64,000 nt of DNA, from NCBI GenBank assembly GCA_964531265.1, contig CAZHDW010000003.1, positions 1 to 64,000 of the forward strand. The letters are read 5' to 3'. Position 1 is the first letter of the stretch, and each line of letters starts with the position of its first letter. Under the pieces are notes generated by a model. That model had not been told where the DNA came from. It made no database searches and worked only from the letters and a program-made list of their open reading frames with translations. Positions 51,037 to 59,505 of this stretch are shown in pieces. This DNA is from Hominenteromicrobium sp964531265. Lineage in GTDB: Bacteria; Bacillota; Clostridia; Oscillospirales; Acutalibacteraceae. A program made the translations under genes and the position numbers.

Positions 51037-51591
51037 GTGCGGATAATCACAGGATCCCGCAGGGGAAAGAAATTGAAGACTCCGCAGGGGGATGCGGTTC
51101 GCCCTACCTCTGACCGTGTCAAAGAGGCGCTTTTCAATATTTTGCAGTTCGACCTTGAGGGCAGAAGCTTTCTTGATCTTTTTGCCGGCTCCGGTCAGAT
51201 AGGTCTGGAGGCACTCAGCCGCGGCGCGGATCATGCCGTCTTTGTGGATAGCGCAAAGGCTTCCTGCGCAATAGTTCAGGACAATATACAGCTTGCAAAA
51301 TTTGAAGCTCAGGCAAAGGTTGTGAATGCCGGCTTTGAGGCTTTTTTGATGAGAAATACCGAAAGCTTCGATATAGCCTTTCTCGATCCGCCCTATAAGA
51401 CGGGGCTGCTTCAGGAGGCTTTGGCGGTAATGCCGCAGCACATGAATCTCGGCGGTGTCATCATATGCGAGCACCCGTCGGATGAACAGCTTCCGGATGA
51501 GGCCGGCGGCTTTGTGCGCGTAAAGGACTATCGTTACGGAAAGATAGTGCTGACGACCTATAGGCACGAGAGCCTTGTACAGAAAAAGTAA
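51037..51591 (+). CDS. rsmD: 16S rRNA (guanine-966-N2) methyltransferase RsmD
   Basis: 184 residues. MRIITGSRRGKKLKTPQG start, RPTSDRVKEALFNIL, AdoMet loop DLFAGSGQIGLEALSRGA and catalytic DPPY in FLDPPYKTG. Methylates G966 of 16S rRNA. The GTG start follows AAGGAGG by seven bases; an ATG eight codons upstream sits before that site. Thirteen bases separate it from coaD, the usual Firmicute pairing. Confidence 0.94.
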   Translation: MRIITGSRRGKKLKTPQGDAVRPTSDRVKEALFNILQFDLEGRSFLDLFAGSGQIGLEALSRGADHAVFVDSAKASCAIVQDNIQLAKFEAQAKVVNAGFEAFLMRNTESFDIAFLDPPYKTGLLQEALAVMPQHMNLGGVIICEHPSDEQLPDEAGGFVRVKDYRYGKIVLTTYRHESLVQKK

Positions 51592-51604
51592 ATGAGGATG
51601 TTTT

Positions 51605-52093
51605 ATGAGTACAGTTATTTGTCCGGGCAGCTTTGATCCGGTTACATTGGGACATATCGATATTATTTCCCGTGCTTGTAAGCTATTTGATAAGGTTATC
51701 GTGGCTGTCCCGGTGAATCCCAATAAGCATGCGAGCTTTTCCGTTGAGGAGCGCATGGAGATGCTCCGCCTCGTTACGCAGGGCATGAATGTTGAGGTCG
51801 ACTGTGTCAGCGGTCTTCTGGCGGATTATGCCAGGGAGAAGAAGGCGGTAGCCATTGTTAAGGGACTTCGCGCTATGACGGATTTCGAATATGAATTCCA
51901 GATGGCGCTTACCAATAAAAAGCTCAACCCTGAGGTTGAAACGCTGCTCCTGCCGACGAGCGTGGAAAACATGTTCCTCAGCTCCAGTATGGTTAAGCAG
52001 GTGGCAGGGTTCGGCGGAGATATCTCGCACTTTGTGCCGGAGTGTCTGCTGGACAGAATAAACGAGAGACTATGCCGTGTCGCAAACAACTGA
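51605..52093 (+). CDS. coaD: Phosphopantetheine adenylyltransferase
   Basis: 162 residues; penultimate step of coenzyme A synthesis. Nucleotidyl-transferase motif CPGSFDPVTLGHIDII (T/HxGH) at 6-21, KGLRAMTDFEYEFQMA substrate block and FLSSSMVKQVAGFGGD (ISSTxxR equivalent). Length typical. Follows rsmD and precedes a coiled-coil gene after 35 bases; all three likely share one transcript ending at the terminator at 52618. Confidence 0.95.
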   Translation: MSTVICPGSFDPVTLGHIDIISRACKLFDKVIVAVPVNPNKHASFSVEERMEMLRLVTQGMNVEVDCVSGLLADYAREKKAVAIVKGLRAMTDFEYEFQMALTNKKLNPEVETLLLPTSVENMFLSSSMVKQVAGFGGDISHFVPECLLDRINERLCRVANN

Positions 52094-52128
52094 GCGCAAC
52101 GGTTTATTTAAGAAAGGAATTGAAACCC

Positions 52129-52605
52129 ATGAGCACAAATCAGGCAGCAGTTGAAGATCTGATAGACGAATTGTATGACGTCCTTGAAAAGGGCTGGTCA
52201 CTTCCGCTTTCAGGTGGAAAATGCCTTGTAGATGCGGATGAGGCAAGACAGATACTGGATGAGATCCGTGATGCTATCCCGGCAGAGGTGCGCAAGGCGA
52301 AGGCCATTGTTGCGGACAGAGCACAGATAATAAGCGAGGCTCAGCGCGAGGCGGAGACGATTGTTCGCGTTGCAGAGGATAAGGCGAAAACTCTTATCAA
52401 CCAGGAGGAGATCGTTCGTCAGGCACAGGCAAAGGCAAACGACATCATGGCTAACGCACAGATGCAGTATAACGACGCTATGAAGGCGGCTAACGGCTAT
52501 GTCAGCGACCTTATGCGCGCAGCCGATGAATCCCTTACAACAACTCTGGCAACGCTCAGAAAGACGCATCAGGCTTTCAAGGCTTCACAGCAGAACAAGC
52601 AGTAA
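52129..52605 (+). CDS. Alpha-helical coiled-coil protein downstream of coaD
   Basis: 158 residues, almost entirely helical. N-terminal VEDLIDELYDVLEKGWSLPL and a VDADEARQILDEIRDAIPAE segment, then a long Ala/Glu/Gln/Lys heptad-like stretch (about 50-140; ISEAQREAETIVRVAEDKAK) reminiscent of ATP synthase b subunits or DivIVA-type proteins, without a membrane anchor. Often labelled 'ATPase' in clostridial genomes, but no nucleotide-binding motif is present. The position after rsmD-coaD is conserved in related bacteria as far as I recall. Possible role in division or envelope scaffolding; unproven. Confidence 0.75.
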   Translation: MSTNQAAVEDLIDELYDVLEKGWSLPLSGGKCLVDADEARQILDEIRDAIPAEVRKAKAIVADRAQIISEAQREAETIVRVAEDKAKTLINQEEIVRQAQAKANDIMANAQMQYNDAMKAANGYVSDLMRAADESLTTTLATLRKTHQAFKASQQNKQ

Positions 52606-52617
52606 TATGTAAAGCGA

Positions 52618-52646
52618 AGCAGCAGGGCTCGGCTCTGCTGCTTTTT
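52618..52646 (+). terminator. Intrinsic terminator of the rsmD-coaD unit
   Basis: 8-bp stem AGCAGCAG/CTGCTGCT with a nine-base loop and T5. Confidence 0.88.
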
Positions 52647-52778
52647 GTAACCTTTTCGGCAAAATTTCGTGTCGGTTTGAAAATGAAAATGCAAAAACGC
52701 TTAGAACTATCTGTATTTTTTGCCAAAACAGCGCTGTAAATATTTCGTAAAGAATTTCTTAATTTTGTAACCAAATCA

Positions 52779-52807
52779 TTGACTGATACCTGTGCGTGGT
52801 GTATACT
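52779..52807 (+). promoter_or_regulatory. Division cluster promoter P1
   Basis: TTGACT, 17-bp spacer, TATACT. The gap from 52647 to 53039 is AT-rich and holds two promoters but no gene; mraZ, often found here, is absent. Confidence 0.7.
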
Positions 52808-52897
52808 GTTAGTGGTTTTATGTGGGAGAAGTGCCTCTTTATGACTGAATACGGGCCGAATATGGCTGCATATACCGCATATTCAGTGAATTTTCAG

Positions 52898-52926
52898 TTG
52901 ATTTTAACTATGCTATAGAGTATAAT
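52898..52926 (+). promoter_or_regulatory. Division cluster promoter P2
   Basis: TTGATT, 17-bp spacer, perfect TATAAT, about 105 bases upstream of rsmH. Confidence 0.7.
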
Positions 52927-53039
52927 ATATACGTATGTGCAGATGTGTTTTTTACAAATTAGCTGTGTATATTGAATAAAATATTGAGTAAAGAAATGTG
53001 CAGTATGGCGATAGCTGTGCTGCAATGTGACGTTTAATT

Positions 53040-53990
53040 ATGCAGGAAATTGTTTTTAATCATAAGCCGGTGCTTTTTAAGGAGACAATAGAGTCCCTGA
53101 ATATTCGCCCGGATGGAATATATATTGACGGCACTGCAGGTGGCGGCGGACACTCGAGCGCGATACTCGAGAGACTGACCACGGGAAAGCTGCTCTCTAT
53201 AGATCAGGATCCCGATGCCATAGCGGTGGTGACCAAGCGCCTGTCAAAATACCCCGGCTCGGTTATAGCCAAGGGGAATTTTTCGGAGATGGCGCGCCTT
53301 GCGGCGGAAAATGGGATCACCGAGGTAGACGGCGTGCTGCTGGATATCGGTGTTTCTTCCTTTCAGCTTGATTCTGCCGAGAGGGGTTTTTCGTATCATG
53401 CCGACGCACCTCTCGATATGCGTATGAGCAAGAACGGTACCTCTGCGGCGGATCTCGTAAATACGCTTTCGTGGCAGCAGTTGGCCGAGATAATCAGCCG
53501 ATACGGCGAGGATAAGAGTGCGGTTCGCATTGCAAAGGGCATTGTGGCGGCGCGTGAGGAAAAGCCGATAGAGACAACACTCGAATTGGCGGATATTATA
53601 AGAGAGAGCGTCCCAGCGGCGGTAAGAAGAGCTGAGGGACATCCTGCAAGAAGAACCTTTCAGGCACTGAGAATAGCGGTGAACGGCGAGCTCGACGCCC
53701 TTAAAGCCGGTCTTTCCGCGGCATTTGACCTGCTGAAGCCGGGCGGAAGATTATCCGTGATAACCTTCCATTCACTTGAGGATCGCATAGTAAAGCAGCA
53801 GATGAACGCGTGGTGCACGGGCTGTACATGCCCCAAGGATTTCCCGGTGTGTGTCTGCGGAAAGAAGCCGCAGGGCAGGCTGATATATAAAAAGGGTCTG
53901 GCTCCGAGCGAGGAAGAGCTTGCGGACAACCCCCGTGCGCGCAGCTCACGTCTGCGTGTCATTGAGAAAATGCCGAGAATAGAATTTTGA
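53040..53990 (+). CDS. rsmH: 16S rRNA (cytosine-1402-N4) methyltransferase RsmH
   Basis: 316 residues. HKPVLFKETIESL start, YIDGTAGGGGHSSAILE AdoMet motif, LLDIGVSSFQLDSAERGFSY, RRTFQALRIAVNGEL and VITFHSLEDRIVKQQ, all standard for MraW/RsmH. Methylates C1402 of 16S rRNA. The ATG is fixed by homology, but no Shine-Dalgarno sequence lies in the 25 bases before it, unlike nearly every other gene here. First gene of the cell-wall and division cluster. Confidence 0.95.
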   Translation: MQEIVFNHKPVLFKETIESLNIRPDGIYIDGTAGGGGHSSAILERLTTGKLLSIDQDPDAIAVVTKRLSKYPGSVIAKGNFSEMARLAAENGITEVDGVLLDIGVSSFQLDSAERGFSYHADAPLDMRMSKNGTSAADLVNTLSWQQLAEIISRYGEDKSAVRIAKGIVAAREEKPIETTLELADIIRESVPAAVRRAEGHPARRTFQALRIAVNGELDALKAGLSAAFDLLKPGGRLSVITFHSLEDRIVKQQMNAWCTGCTCPKDFPVCVCGKKPQGRLIYKKGLAPSEEELADNPRARSSRLRVIEKMPRIEF

Positions 53991-54034
53991 GTTTAACGGT
54001 TCGTTTATAACGAGCTTTATAAGGAGGAAGCTGA

Positions 54035-54550
54035 ATGGCTTATTCTAATACATCGAGTGCGTATGATTTCGAAGCCTTTGAAAGACCGCTGCATACGGAT
54101 GAGGTAAAGGCCGAGGAAAACAAGGCACGAAAAGCGAAAATCACACATCTGACGGATAGCGAGCTGAGAAGAAGCCACAGAAGAAACGCAAATGCACTGC
54201 GTGCCGTTCTGAGCCTGTGCTGCGTTATGGTGGTGCTCGGCGCGATAGGCGCTATCGTGTTCGGACAGGTACAGCTTACCGAGCTTACCGCTGAGATAAA
54301 CAGCGTCAACAATGAATTGGCAGAGCAGAAGAGCCTTTCCGTGCAGCTTGAAATGCAGGCTGCTTCATTGATGAATACGGATGAGATCGAGACCTATGTG
54401 CGCGAAAGACTGGGTATGGAAAAGGTCACAGAGGGCCAGACGACCTATATCAACCTTGCACAGGAGGATACCGGAACAGTGCTTCAGGACAACAAGCAGC
54501 CCGGTATGCTTGAGTCTATATGGAACTCGATTTGTTCCTTATTCTCATAA
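54035..54550 (+). CDS. FtsL-like septum protein
   Basis: 171 residues, bitopic membrane protein. Basic cytosolic N terminus (about 1-57), one transmembrane helix (LRAVLSLCCVMVVLGAIGAI, about 58-78), then a coiled coil (LTELTAEINSVNNELAEQKS) and a YVRERLGMEKV segment typical of FtsL/DivIC proteins. The position between rsmH and the class B PBP gene fits FtsL. It is longer than usual (about 120), with an extended cytosolic part and a C-terminal amphipathic tail (ESIWNSICSLFS). Expected to recruit the septal synthase complex. Confidence 0.8.
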   Translation: MAYSNTSSAYDFEAFERPLHTDEVKAEENKARKAKITHLTDSELRRSHRRNANALRAVLSLCCVMVVLGAIGAIVFGQVQLTELTAEINSVNNELAEQKSLSVQLEMQAASLMNTDEIETYVRERLGMEKVTEGQTTYINLAQEDTGTVLQDNKQPGMLESIWNSICSLFS

Positions 54551-54612
54551 TGCGGAGAGAACGGGAATAAAATGAGTCATGCGGTACCGGAGACGGGGAC
54601 TTTTGAAAGAGG

Positions 54613-54645
54613 GAGAGTTGAGAGTGCATCTTAACTCTCATTTTT
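54613..54645 (+). terminator. Hairpin with T-run between ftsL and the PBP gene
   Basis: 7-bp stem GAGAGTT/AACTCTC, 13-base loop, then ATTTTT. Could be a partial terminator tuning PBP expression. Confidence 0.6.
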
Positions 54646-54694
54646 CGGTATACGGCAACTTTTATTTATGAAACGGAAAGGAAGGGGTGGCGCA

Positions 54695-57118
54695 ATGGCG
54701 AGCTCCCATAACTCTCAGATGTGGAAAAAGGCCGTCATCACAACGGCTATTTTGGTTTTGTTGGGCTTCGGCGTGGTCGTGGGCAATCTGGTGCGCTGGC
54801 AGCTTGTGCGCGGCGAGGAGCTGCGCTCGAGAGCGATAGACCAGAGCCTTATTTCAACCGAGCTGACACCTATGAGAGGCACTATATACGATGCCTCCGG
54901 CACTAAGGTGCTTGCACAGAGCGCGAGCGTCTGGACAATAGCGCTGGAGCCGAACTACATCCGTAATACGGACGGTGACGCCGAGAAAATAGCAGAGGGC
55001 CTTTCGGAAATACTGGGCCTTGAGTATGATTTTGTATATAACAAAACACAGCAGAACAGCTACTTTACATATGTCAAGCGTAAGGTCGAGACCGATGTGC
55101 GCGACCAGATACTCGAAATGCTCGAGGAAAAGAAGATAAAGCGCGGCGTTCAGCTTTTGGAGGACTACAAGCGCTATTATCCTTACGGCAGCACTGCTTC
55201 AACGGTGCTCGGCTTTACGGGTACGGATAATCAGGGCCTTGCGGGAATCGAGGCGCAGTACGAGGATGAGCTTTCCGGTACGGCCGGCCGACTTGTAAGC
55301 GCAAAAAATGCCGCAGGAACAGATATGCCCTTCCAGTATGAGCAGTACATAGAGGCAGCCGACGGATACGACCTTGTGCTCACGATCGATGAGACAGTGC
55401 AGAGCATCGTCGATAAGCATCTTGAGGCCGGTCTTGAATCGTACGGTGCCCTTGAGGGCTGTGCGGCGATAGTCATGAATGTCAACACGGGCGCTGTTAT
55501 AGCGCTTTCCACAAAGGGCGACTATGATCCGAATGACCCGTTTACCATATCCGAATCGGCACTGGAGGAGATCCCCACACTTGTCGAAGAGGAGATAGAG
55601 CGACTCCAAGAGGAGGAGCAGCGGGCGATAAATCTTCTGGAATACAAGCTGTCGATAGCAAAGACAGAGGAGGAAGAGGCCGCTGTTCAGAAGGAGCTTG
55701 ACGATTACGAGCGCCTGACTCCGGCAAAGATACTGGAGCTTAATGACACTCTGTATGACAAATACTATGCCGAAGCTCAGAATAAGCAGTGGAGAAACAA
55801 GGCCGTAAGTGATACCTATTACCCCGGCTCGGTTTTCAAGATGATAACTGCCTCCATGGCACTCGAGGAGGGTATTGTGGATGAATCCTCCACCTTTACC
55901 TGCACCGGTGCATGGACCTTCCTCGATGAGGAAATAGAGCCCATACACTGCTGGAACCATTACGGTCACGGTACGGAGACGCTGGTGGACGGCGTTTGCA
56001 ATTCCTGCAACCCGTACATGATCTGGCTTGGCCAAAGCCTCGGAAGATATACCTTCTTCGATTATTTCGAAGCCTTCGGCTTTACCGAGAAGACGGGCAT
56101 AGACCTGCCGGGTGAGGCAAACAGCCTTTACTTTACTCCGAGCAGACTGAATACGACCGAGCTTGCCACATCCTCCTTCGGACAGAACTTCTCAATAACT
56201 CCGCTGCAAATGTGTACGGCAATGTGCGCCGTTGCAAACGGCGGATATCTGGTTCAGCCCCATGTTGTTGACCGTATGCTTGACAGCGACGGAAACATAG
56301 TGCAGACAACAAGCACCGAATATAAGCGCCAGGTAATATCCGAGGATGTTTCCGAGCGCGTTACAAAGATATTGCTCAGAAACGCAACGAGCGAAAGTGC
56401 CAAGAACGGCTACGTAGCCGGCTACCGCATTGCAGGTAAGACGGGTACTTCCGAAAAGGTCGCGGTTCAGCAGGCCGAGCTTGCACAGGGCATTGACCGC
56501 GGAATGCAGTACGTTGTTTCCTATGGCGGCTATGCCCCTGCGGACGATCCGCAGTATGCGCTTCTGGTTTTCTATGATGAGCCTCAGAACGGTGTGCCGT
56601 CCGGCGGTGCACAGGCAGGCCCGATCTTTGCGGCGATAATGGAGGAGATCCTCCCGTATCTCGGCGTCGATCCGCAGTATACGGAGCAGGAGTACGCAAA
56701 CCTCGCCGAAACCACTCCGAACGTTGTCAACAGAACCCTCACCGAGGCCAAGGAGCTGCTTGCAAACGCAGGCTTCCGCGCAGTGATAGCGGATTATGAT
56801 GGAGATAACGAAGGCGATAAGATAGTCTATACACAGGTGCCGTCGCCCGGTGCGGAAATACCGAAGGACGGCTATGTGCTGCTCTATACGGATGAACCGG
56901 ATGATGAGGAATATGTTGAAGTTCCGCACTTTGTGGGGTATGATATAAAGTCCTGCGAATGGTATGCGGCGCTGGCAGATCTTCAGCTTGTCGTTAAGGG
57001 ACAGGGAACCTCCGGTTATGCACAGAGCCAGAGCGTGCTGGCAGGCACCAAGGTCAAGCGCGGAAGCGTTATAGAGATATCCTTCGTCAGCTCCGGCGGC
57101 GTTGAGACAATAGATTAG
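54695..57118 (+). CDS. Class B penicillin-binding protein with PASTA domains (FtsI/SpoVD type)
   Basis: 807 residues. Short cytosolic end, transmembrane helix (about 15-33), PBP dimerisation domain (MRGTIYDASGTKVLA), transpeptidase domain with SxxK in YPGSVFKMI (about 382-386), SxN as NSCN and KTGT in GKTGTSEK, then two PASTA repeats (about 680-807; VPSPGAEIPKDG and VPHFVGYDIKSC). Between DPNDPFTISE and the SxxK motif is a Glu-rich, probably coiled-coil stretch of about 70 residues. It crosslinks septal or spore peptidoglycan. ATG chosen after GGAAGGGG; an upstream ATG lacks a site. Confidence 0.93.
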   Translation: MASSHNSQMWKKAVITTAILVLLGFGVVVGNLVRWQLVRGEELRSRAIDQSLISTELTPMRGTIYDASGTKVLAQSASVWTIALEPNYIRNTDGDAEKIAEGLSEILGLEYDFVYNKTQQNSYFTYVKRKVETDVRDQILEMLEEKKIKRGVQLLEDYKRYYPYGSTASTVLGFTGTDNQGLAGIEAQYEDELSGTAGRLVSAKNAAGTDMPFQYEQYIEAADGYDLVLTIDETVQSIVDKHLEAGLESYGALEGCAAIVMNVNTGAVIALSTKGDYDPNDPFTISESALEEIPTLVEEEIERLQEEEQRAINLLEYKLSIAKTEEEEAAVQKELDDYERLTPAKILELNDTLYDKYYAEAQNKQWRNKAVSDTYYPGSVFKMITASMALEEGIVDESSTFTCTGAWTFLDEEIEPIHCWNHYGHGTETLVDGVCNSCNPYMIWLGQSLGRYTFFDYFEAFGFTEKTGIDLPGEANSLYFTPSRLNTTELATSSFGQNFSITPLQMCTAMCAVANGGYLVQPHVVDRMLDSDGNIVQTTSTEYKRQVISEDVSERVTKILLRNATSESAKNGYVAGYRIAGKTGTSEKVAVQQAELAQGIDRGMQYVVSYGGYAPADDPQYALLVFYDEPQNGVPSGGAQAGPIFAAIMEEILPYLGVDPQYTEQEYANLAETTPNVVNRTLTEAKELLANAGFRAVIADYDGDNEGDKIVYTQVPSPGAEIPKDGYVLLYTDEPDDEEYVEVPHFVGYDIKSCEWYAALADLQLVVKGQGTSGYAQSQSVLAGTKVKRGSVIEISFVSSGGVETID

Positions 57119-57156
57119 GATCAGTAACAAGAGGAAAAGGAAAGGACGATCATTTT

Positions 57157-58158
57157 ATGGAGCTGACTGTTTACAGTATAGCCATTATAGTTGCGGCGGT
57201 GCTCACGGGAATATTGGGCAAATTCATGATCCCGTTTCTGCACAAATTGAAATTCGGCCAGACGATACGTGAGGAGGGCCCCACATGGCATGCAGCCAAG
57301 CAGGGCACACCCACAATGGGTGGACTCATGTTTATCATCGGCGGCTTCGCTTCGGCAATCATCTGCATTGCATTTTTGTGGATGCATGGTGGTGCCGAGA
57401 CAGCACTGATGATCGTGAAGATCATCGGCGGCGCGCTCATGGCGCTCGGCTTTGGACTCATAGGCTTTATGGATGACTATATCAGCATCAAAAAGCACAG
57501 AAATCTCGGTCTTACCGAAATACAGAAGCTGGTGCTCCAGTTCATCATTGCAGGTGCATACCTGCTTTCCGTCAGCCTTGCAGGCGGCACCACCGAGACC
57601 GTAATCCCGTTCGTCGGGCTTGTTGACCTCGGAATATTCTACTACATCATCTCCGCCATACTTATAGTCGGCATGGTGAATGCCGTGAACTTTACGGATG
57701 GCCTTGACGGTCTGAACAGCTCTGTAACGCTTGTTGTGTGTCTTGCACTGTCGGTTATCGCCATGGCACTCAAGATGTCCGGTCTTTCGGTGCTTGCTGC
57801 GGCTGTTGCAGGCTCGCTCATCGGCTTCCTTTTCTGGAATGCAAATCCGGCGAAGGTATTCATGGGTGATACCGGCTCGCTGTTCCTCGGCGGCATCGTA
57901 TGCGCAATTGCATTCGGTATCGACATGCCCATTCTGCTGCCGCTTGTCGGCATCATCTATATTGCGGAGATCGTCTCCGTTGTGCTTCAGGTCAGCTATT
58001 TCAAGCTTACACACGGTAAGAGACTCTTCAAGATGTCTCCGATACACCACCATTTTGAAATGTGCGGCTGGAACGAGAACAAGGTCTGCTTTGTTTTCAG
58101 CGGTGTTACCCTTGCAGCGTGTGTAATCGCAGTGCTGCTGGTTCATTTTGGACTTTGA
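57157..58158 (+). CDS. mraY: Phospho-N-acetylmuramoyl-pentapeptide-transferase
   Basis: 333 residues, about ten transmembrane helices. Makes lipid I from UDP-MurNAc-pentapeptide and undecaprenyl phosphate. Motifs: GPTWHAAKQGTPTMGGLMF, GFMDDYISI (DD), NAVNFTDGLDGLNSS, FMGDTGSLFLGG and SPIHHHFEMCGW (HHH). Full length. RBS AAGGAAAGGA. Normally followed by murD; here ftsW follows directly. Confidence 0.96.
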   Translation: MELTVYSIAIIVAAVLTGILGKFMIPFLHKLKFGQTIREEGPTWHAAKQGTPTMGGLMFIIGGFASAIICIAFLWMHGGAETALMIVKIIGGALMALGFGLIGFMDDYISIKKHRNLGLTEIQKLVLQFIIAGAYLLSVSLAGGTTETVIPFVGLVDLGIFYYIISAILIVGMVNAVNFTDGLDGLNSSVTLVVCLALSVIAMALKMSGLSVLAAAVAGSLIGFLFWNANPAKVFMGDTGSLFLGGIVCAIAFGIDMPILLPLVGIIYIAEIVSVVLQVSYFKLTHGKRLFKMSPIHHHFEMCGWNENKVCFVFSGVTLAACVIAVLLVHFGL

Positions 58159-58216
58159 TACGGTGTAAAACAGGAAGTTTTTGATTATACTACAGGAAAA
58201 AGGAGGTCATGAAGCC

Positions 58217-59467
58217 ATGCCGCAAACAAGAAGAACGACCACTCGCGGATTGAACAGTATACCGAGGAGCGTACCGTCCGATGAGGCAGCTTCCGCTGCT
58301 GTACGTCAGGGCTACAGACGTGAGAGGATAAGATACAAATTTTTCACATTGGGTCTTGGCCTTGATATGCCGATGCTGTTCATAATTCTGGTGCTCATGG
58401 CCTTTGGCCTTGTAATGCTGTTTTCCGCAAGCTACGCCAGTGCTTATTTTAAAACGGGCAACAGCTATCATTACGTTATGCGTCAGGGAGCCTTTGCTCT
58501 GCTCGGAGTGGCGGCGATGCTTGCCATATCCACGGTCGACTATCACCAGCTACACAGGCTGAACATCCTGATATTCGTTATCTCAATTGCACTGCTCGTC
58601 ATGGTTCTGCTGTTCAAGGGAACAAGACTTGCACCTGTCAAGGGCGGTGCGAACAGGTGGATAAACCTCGGCATTGAGTTTCAGCCCTCCGAGATCGCGA
58701 AGTTCTCCATGATATTGATGTTTGCCCATTTTATCGCGCTTTACGGCGAAAAGATGAAGGAGGCCCGTTACGGCTTCTGGCCGTTCATGGGAATACTTGC
58801 GATATTCGCTGTACTCATCATCTGTGAAAAGCATATCTCCGCAACCATCATCATCTGCCTTATTGCATTTCTTATGATGTTCATAGGCGGCACAAAGCTG
58901 CGGTATTTTGCCGGAATAGGCACTTTGGGTGTGGTTGGACTGTCCTGCCTGCTGATGTTCTCCGATAAATTCGCATATGCGCTGAACAGAGTTAAGGGCT
59001 GGCTTGACCCGTTCAATCCGCCGGAGGGCGTTGATACCTACCAGACAAAGCAGTCGCTTTACGCAATAGGGTCGGGTCAGCTTCTTGGCGTCGGAATAGG
59101 ACAATCAAGGCAGAAGTACCTCTATTTGCCCGAGGCACAGAATGACTTTGTCTTTGCGATAGTCTGCGAGGAGCTCGGCTTTATCGGAGCAATGCTTGTT
59201 GTAATTCTTTTTGCGCTGTTCATCTGGCGAGGTGTCTATATCTCCCTCAATGCGAGAGACCGCTTCGGCATGATGCTCGGCCTCGGCATTACGTTTCAGT
59301 TTGGCATACAGGCAATTTTGAATATATGCGTTGTTACAAATACTATCCCGAATACCGGCATAAGCTTGCCGTTCTTCAGCTATGGAGGCACGGCGCTCGT
59401 TATGCTGCTGGCGGAGATGGGCGTGCTGTTGTCCATATCGCGTCACTCGAGGATAGATAAGACCTGA
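58217..59467 (+). CDS. ftsW: Lipid II polymerase FtsW/SpoVE (SEDS family)
   Basis: 416 residues, ten transmembrane helices after a basic cytosolic N terminus of about 55 residues. SEDS motifs: MAFGLVMLFSASYASA, VKGGANRWINLG, FQPSEIAKF, KQSLYAIGSGQLLGVGIGQS, YLPEAQNDFVFAIVCEELGF and ISLPFFSYGGTALVMLLAEM. Glycan-strand polymerase partnering the class B PBP. AGGAGG is ten bases upstream of the ATG; a nearer ATG is out of frame. SpoVE is the alternative name if this is the sporulation copy. Confidence 0.93.
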   Translation: MPQTRRTTTRGLNSIPRSVPSDEAASAAVRQGYRRERIRYKFFTLGLGLDMPMLFIILVLMAFGLVMLFSASYASAYFKTGNSYHYVMRQGAFALLGVAAMLAISTVDYHQLHRLNILIFVISIALLVMVLLFKGTRLAPVKGGANRWINLGIEFQPSEIAKFSMILMFAHFIALYGEKMKEARYGFWPFMGILAIFAVLIICEKHISATIIICLIAFLMMFIGGTKLRYFAGIGTLGVVGLSCLLMFSDKFAYALNRVKGWLDPFNPPEGVDTYQTKQSLYAIGSGQLLGVGIGQSRQKYLYLPEAQNDFVFAIVCEELGFIGAMLVVILFALFIWRGVYISLNARDRFGMMLGLGITFQFGIQAILNICVVTNTIPNTGISLPFFSYGGTALVMLLAEMGVLLSISRHSRIDKT

Positions 59468-59505
59468 TACTCCGTATGGGGAATATGTGAAATGGAGAGT
59501 GGAAC

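Noticed and set aside
57121..58146. 341-codon minus-strand frame opposite mraY
   Set aside because: Shadow of a membrane-protein gene with His/Asp/Lys-rich meaningless translation.
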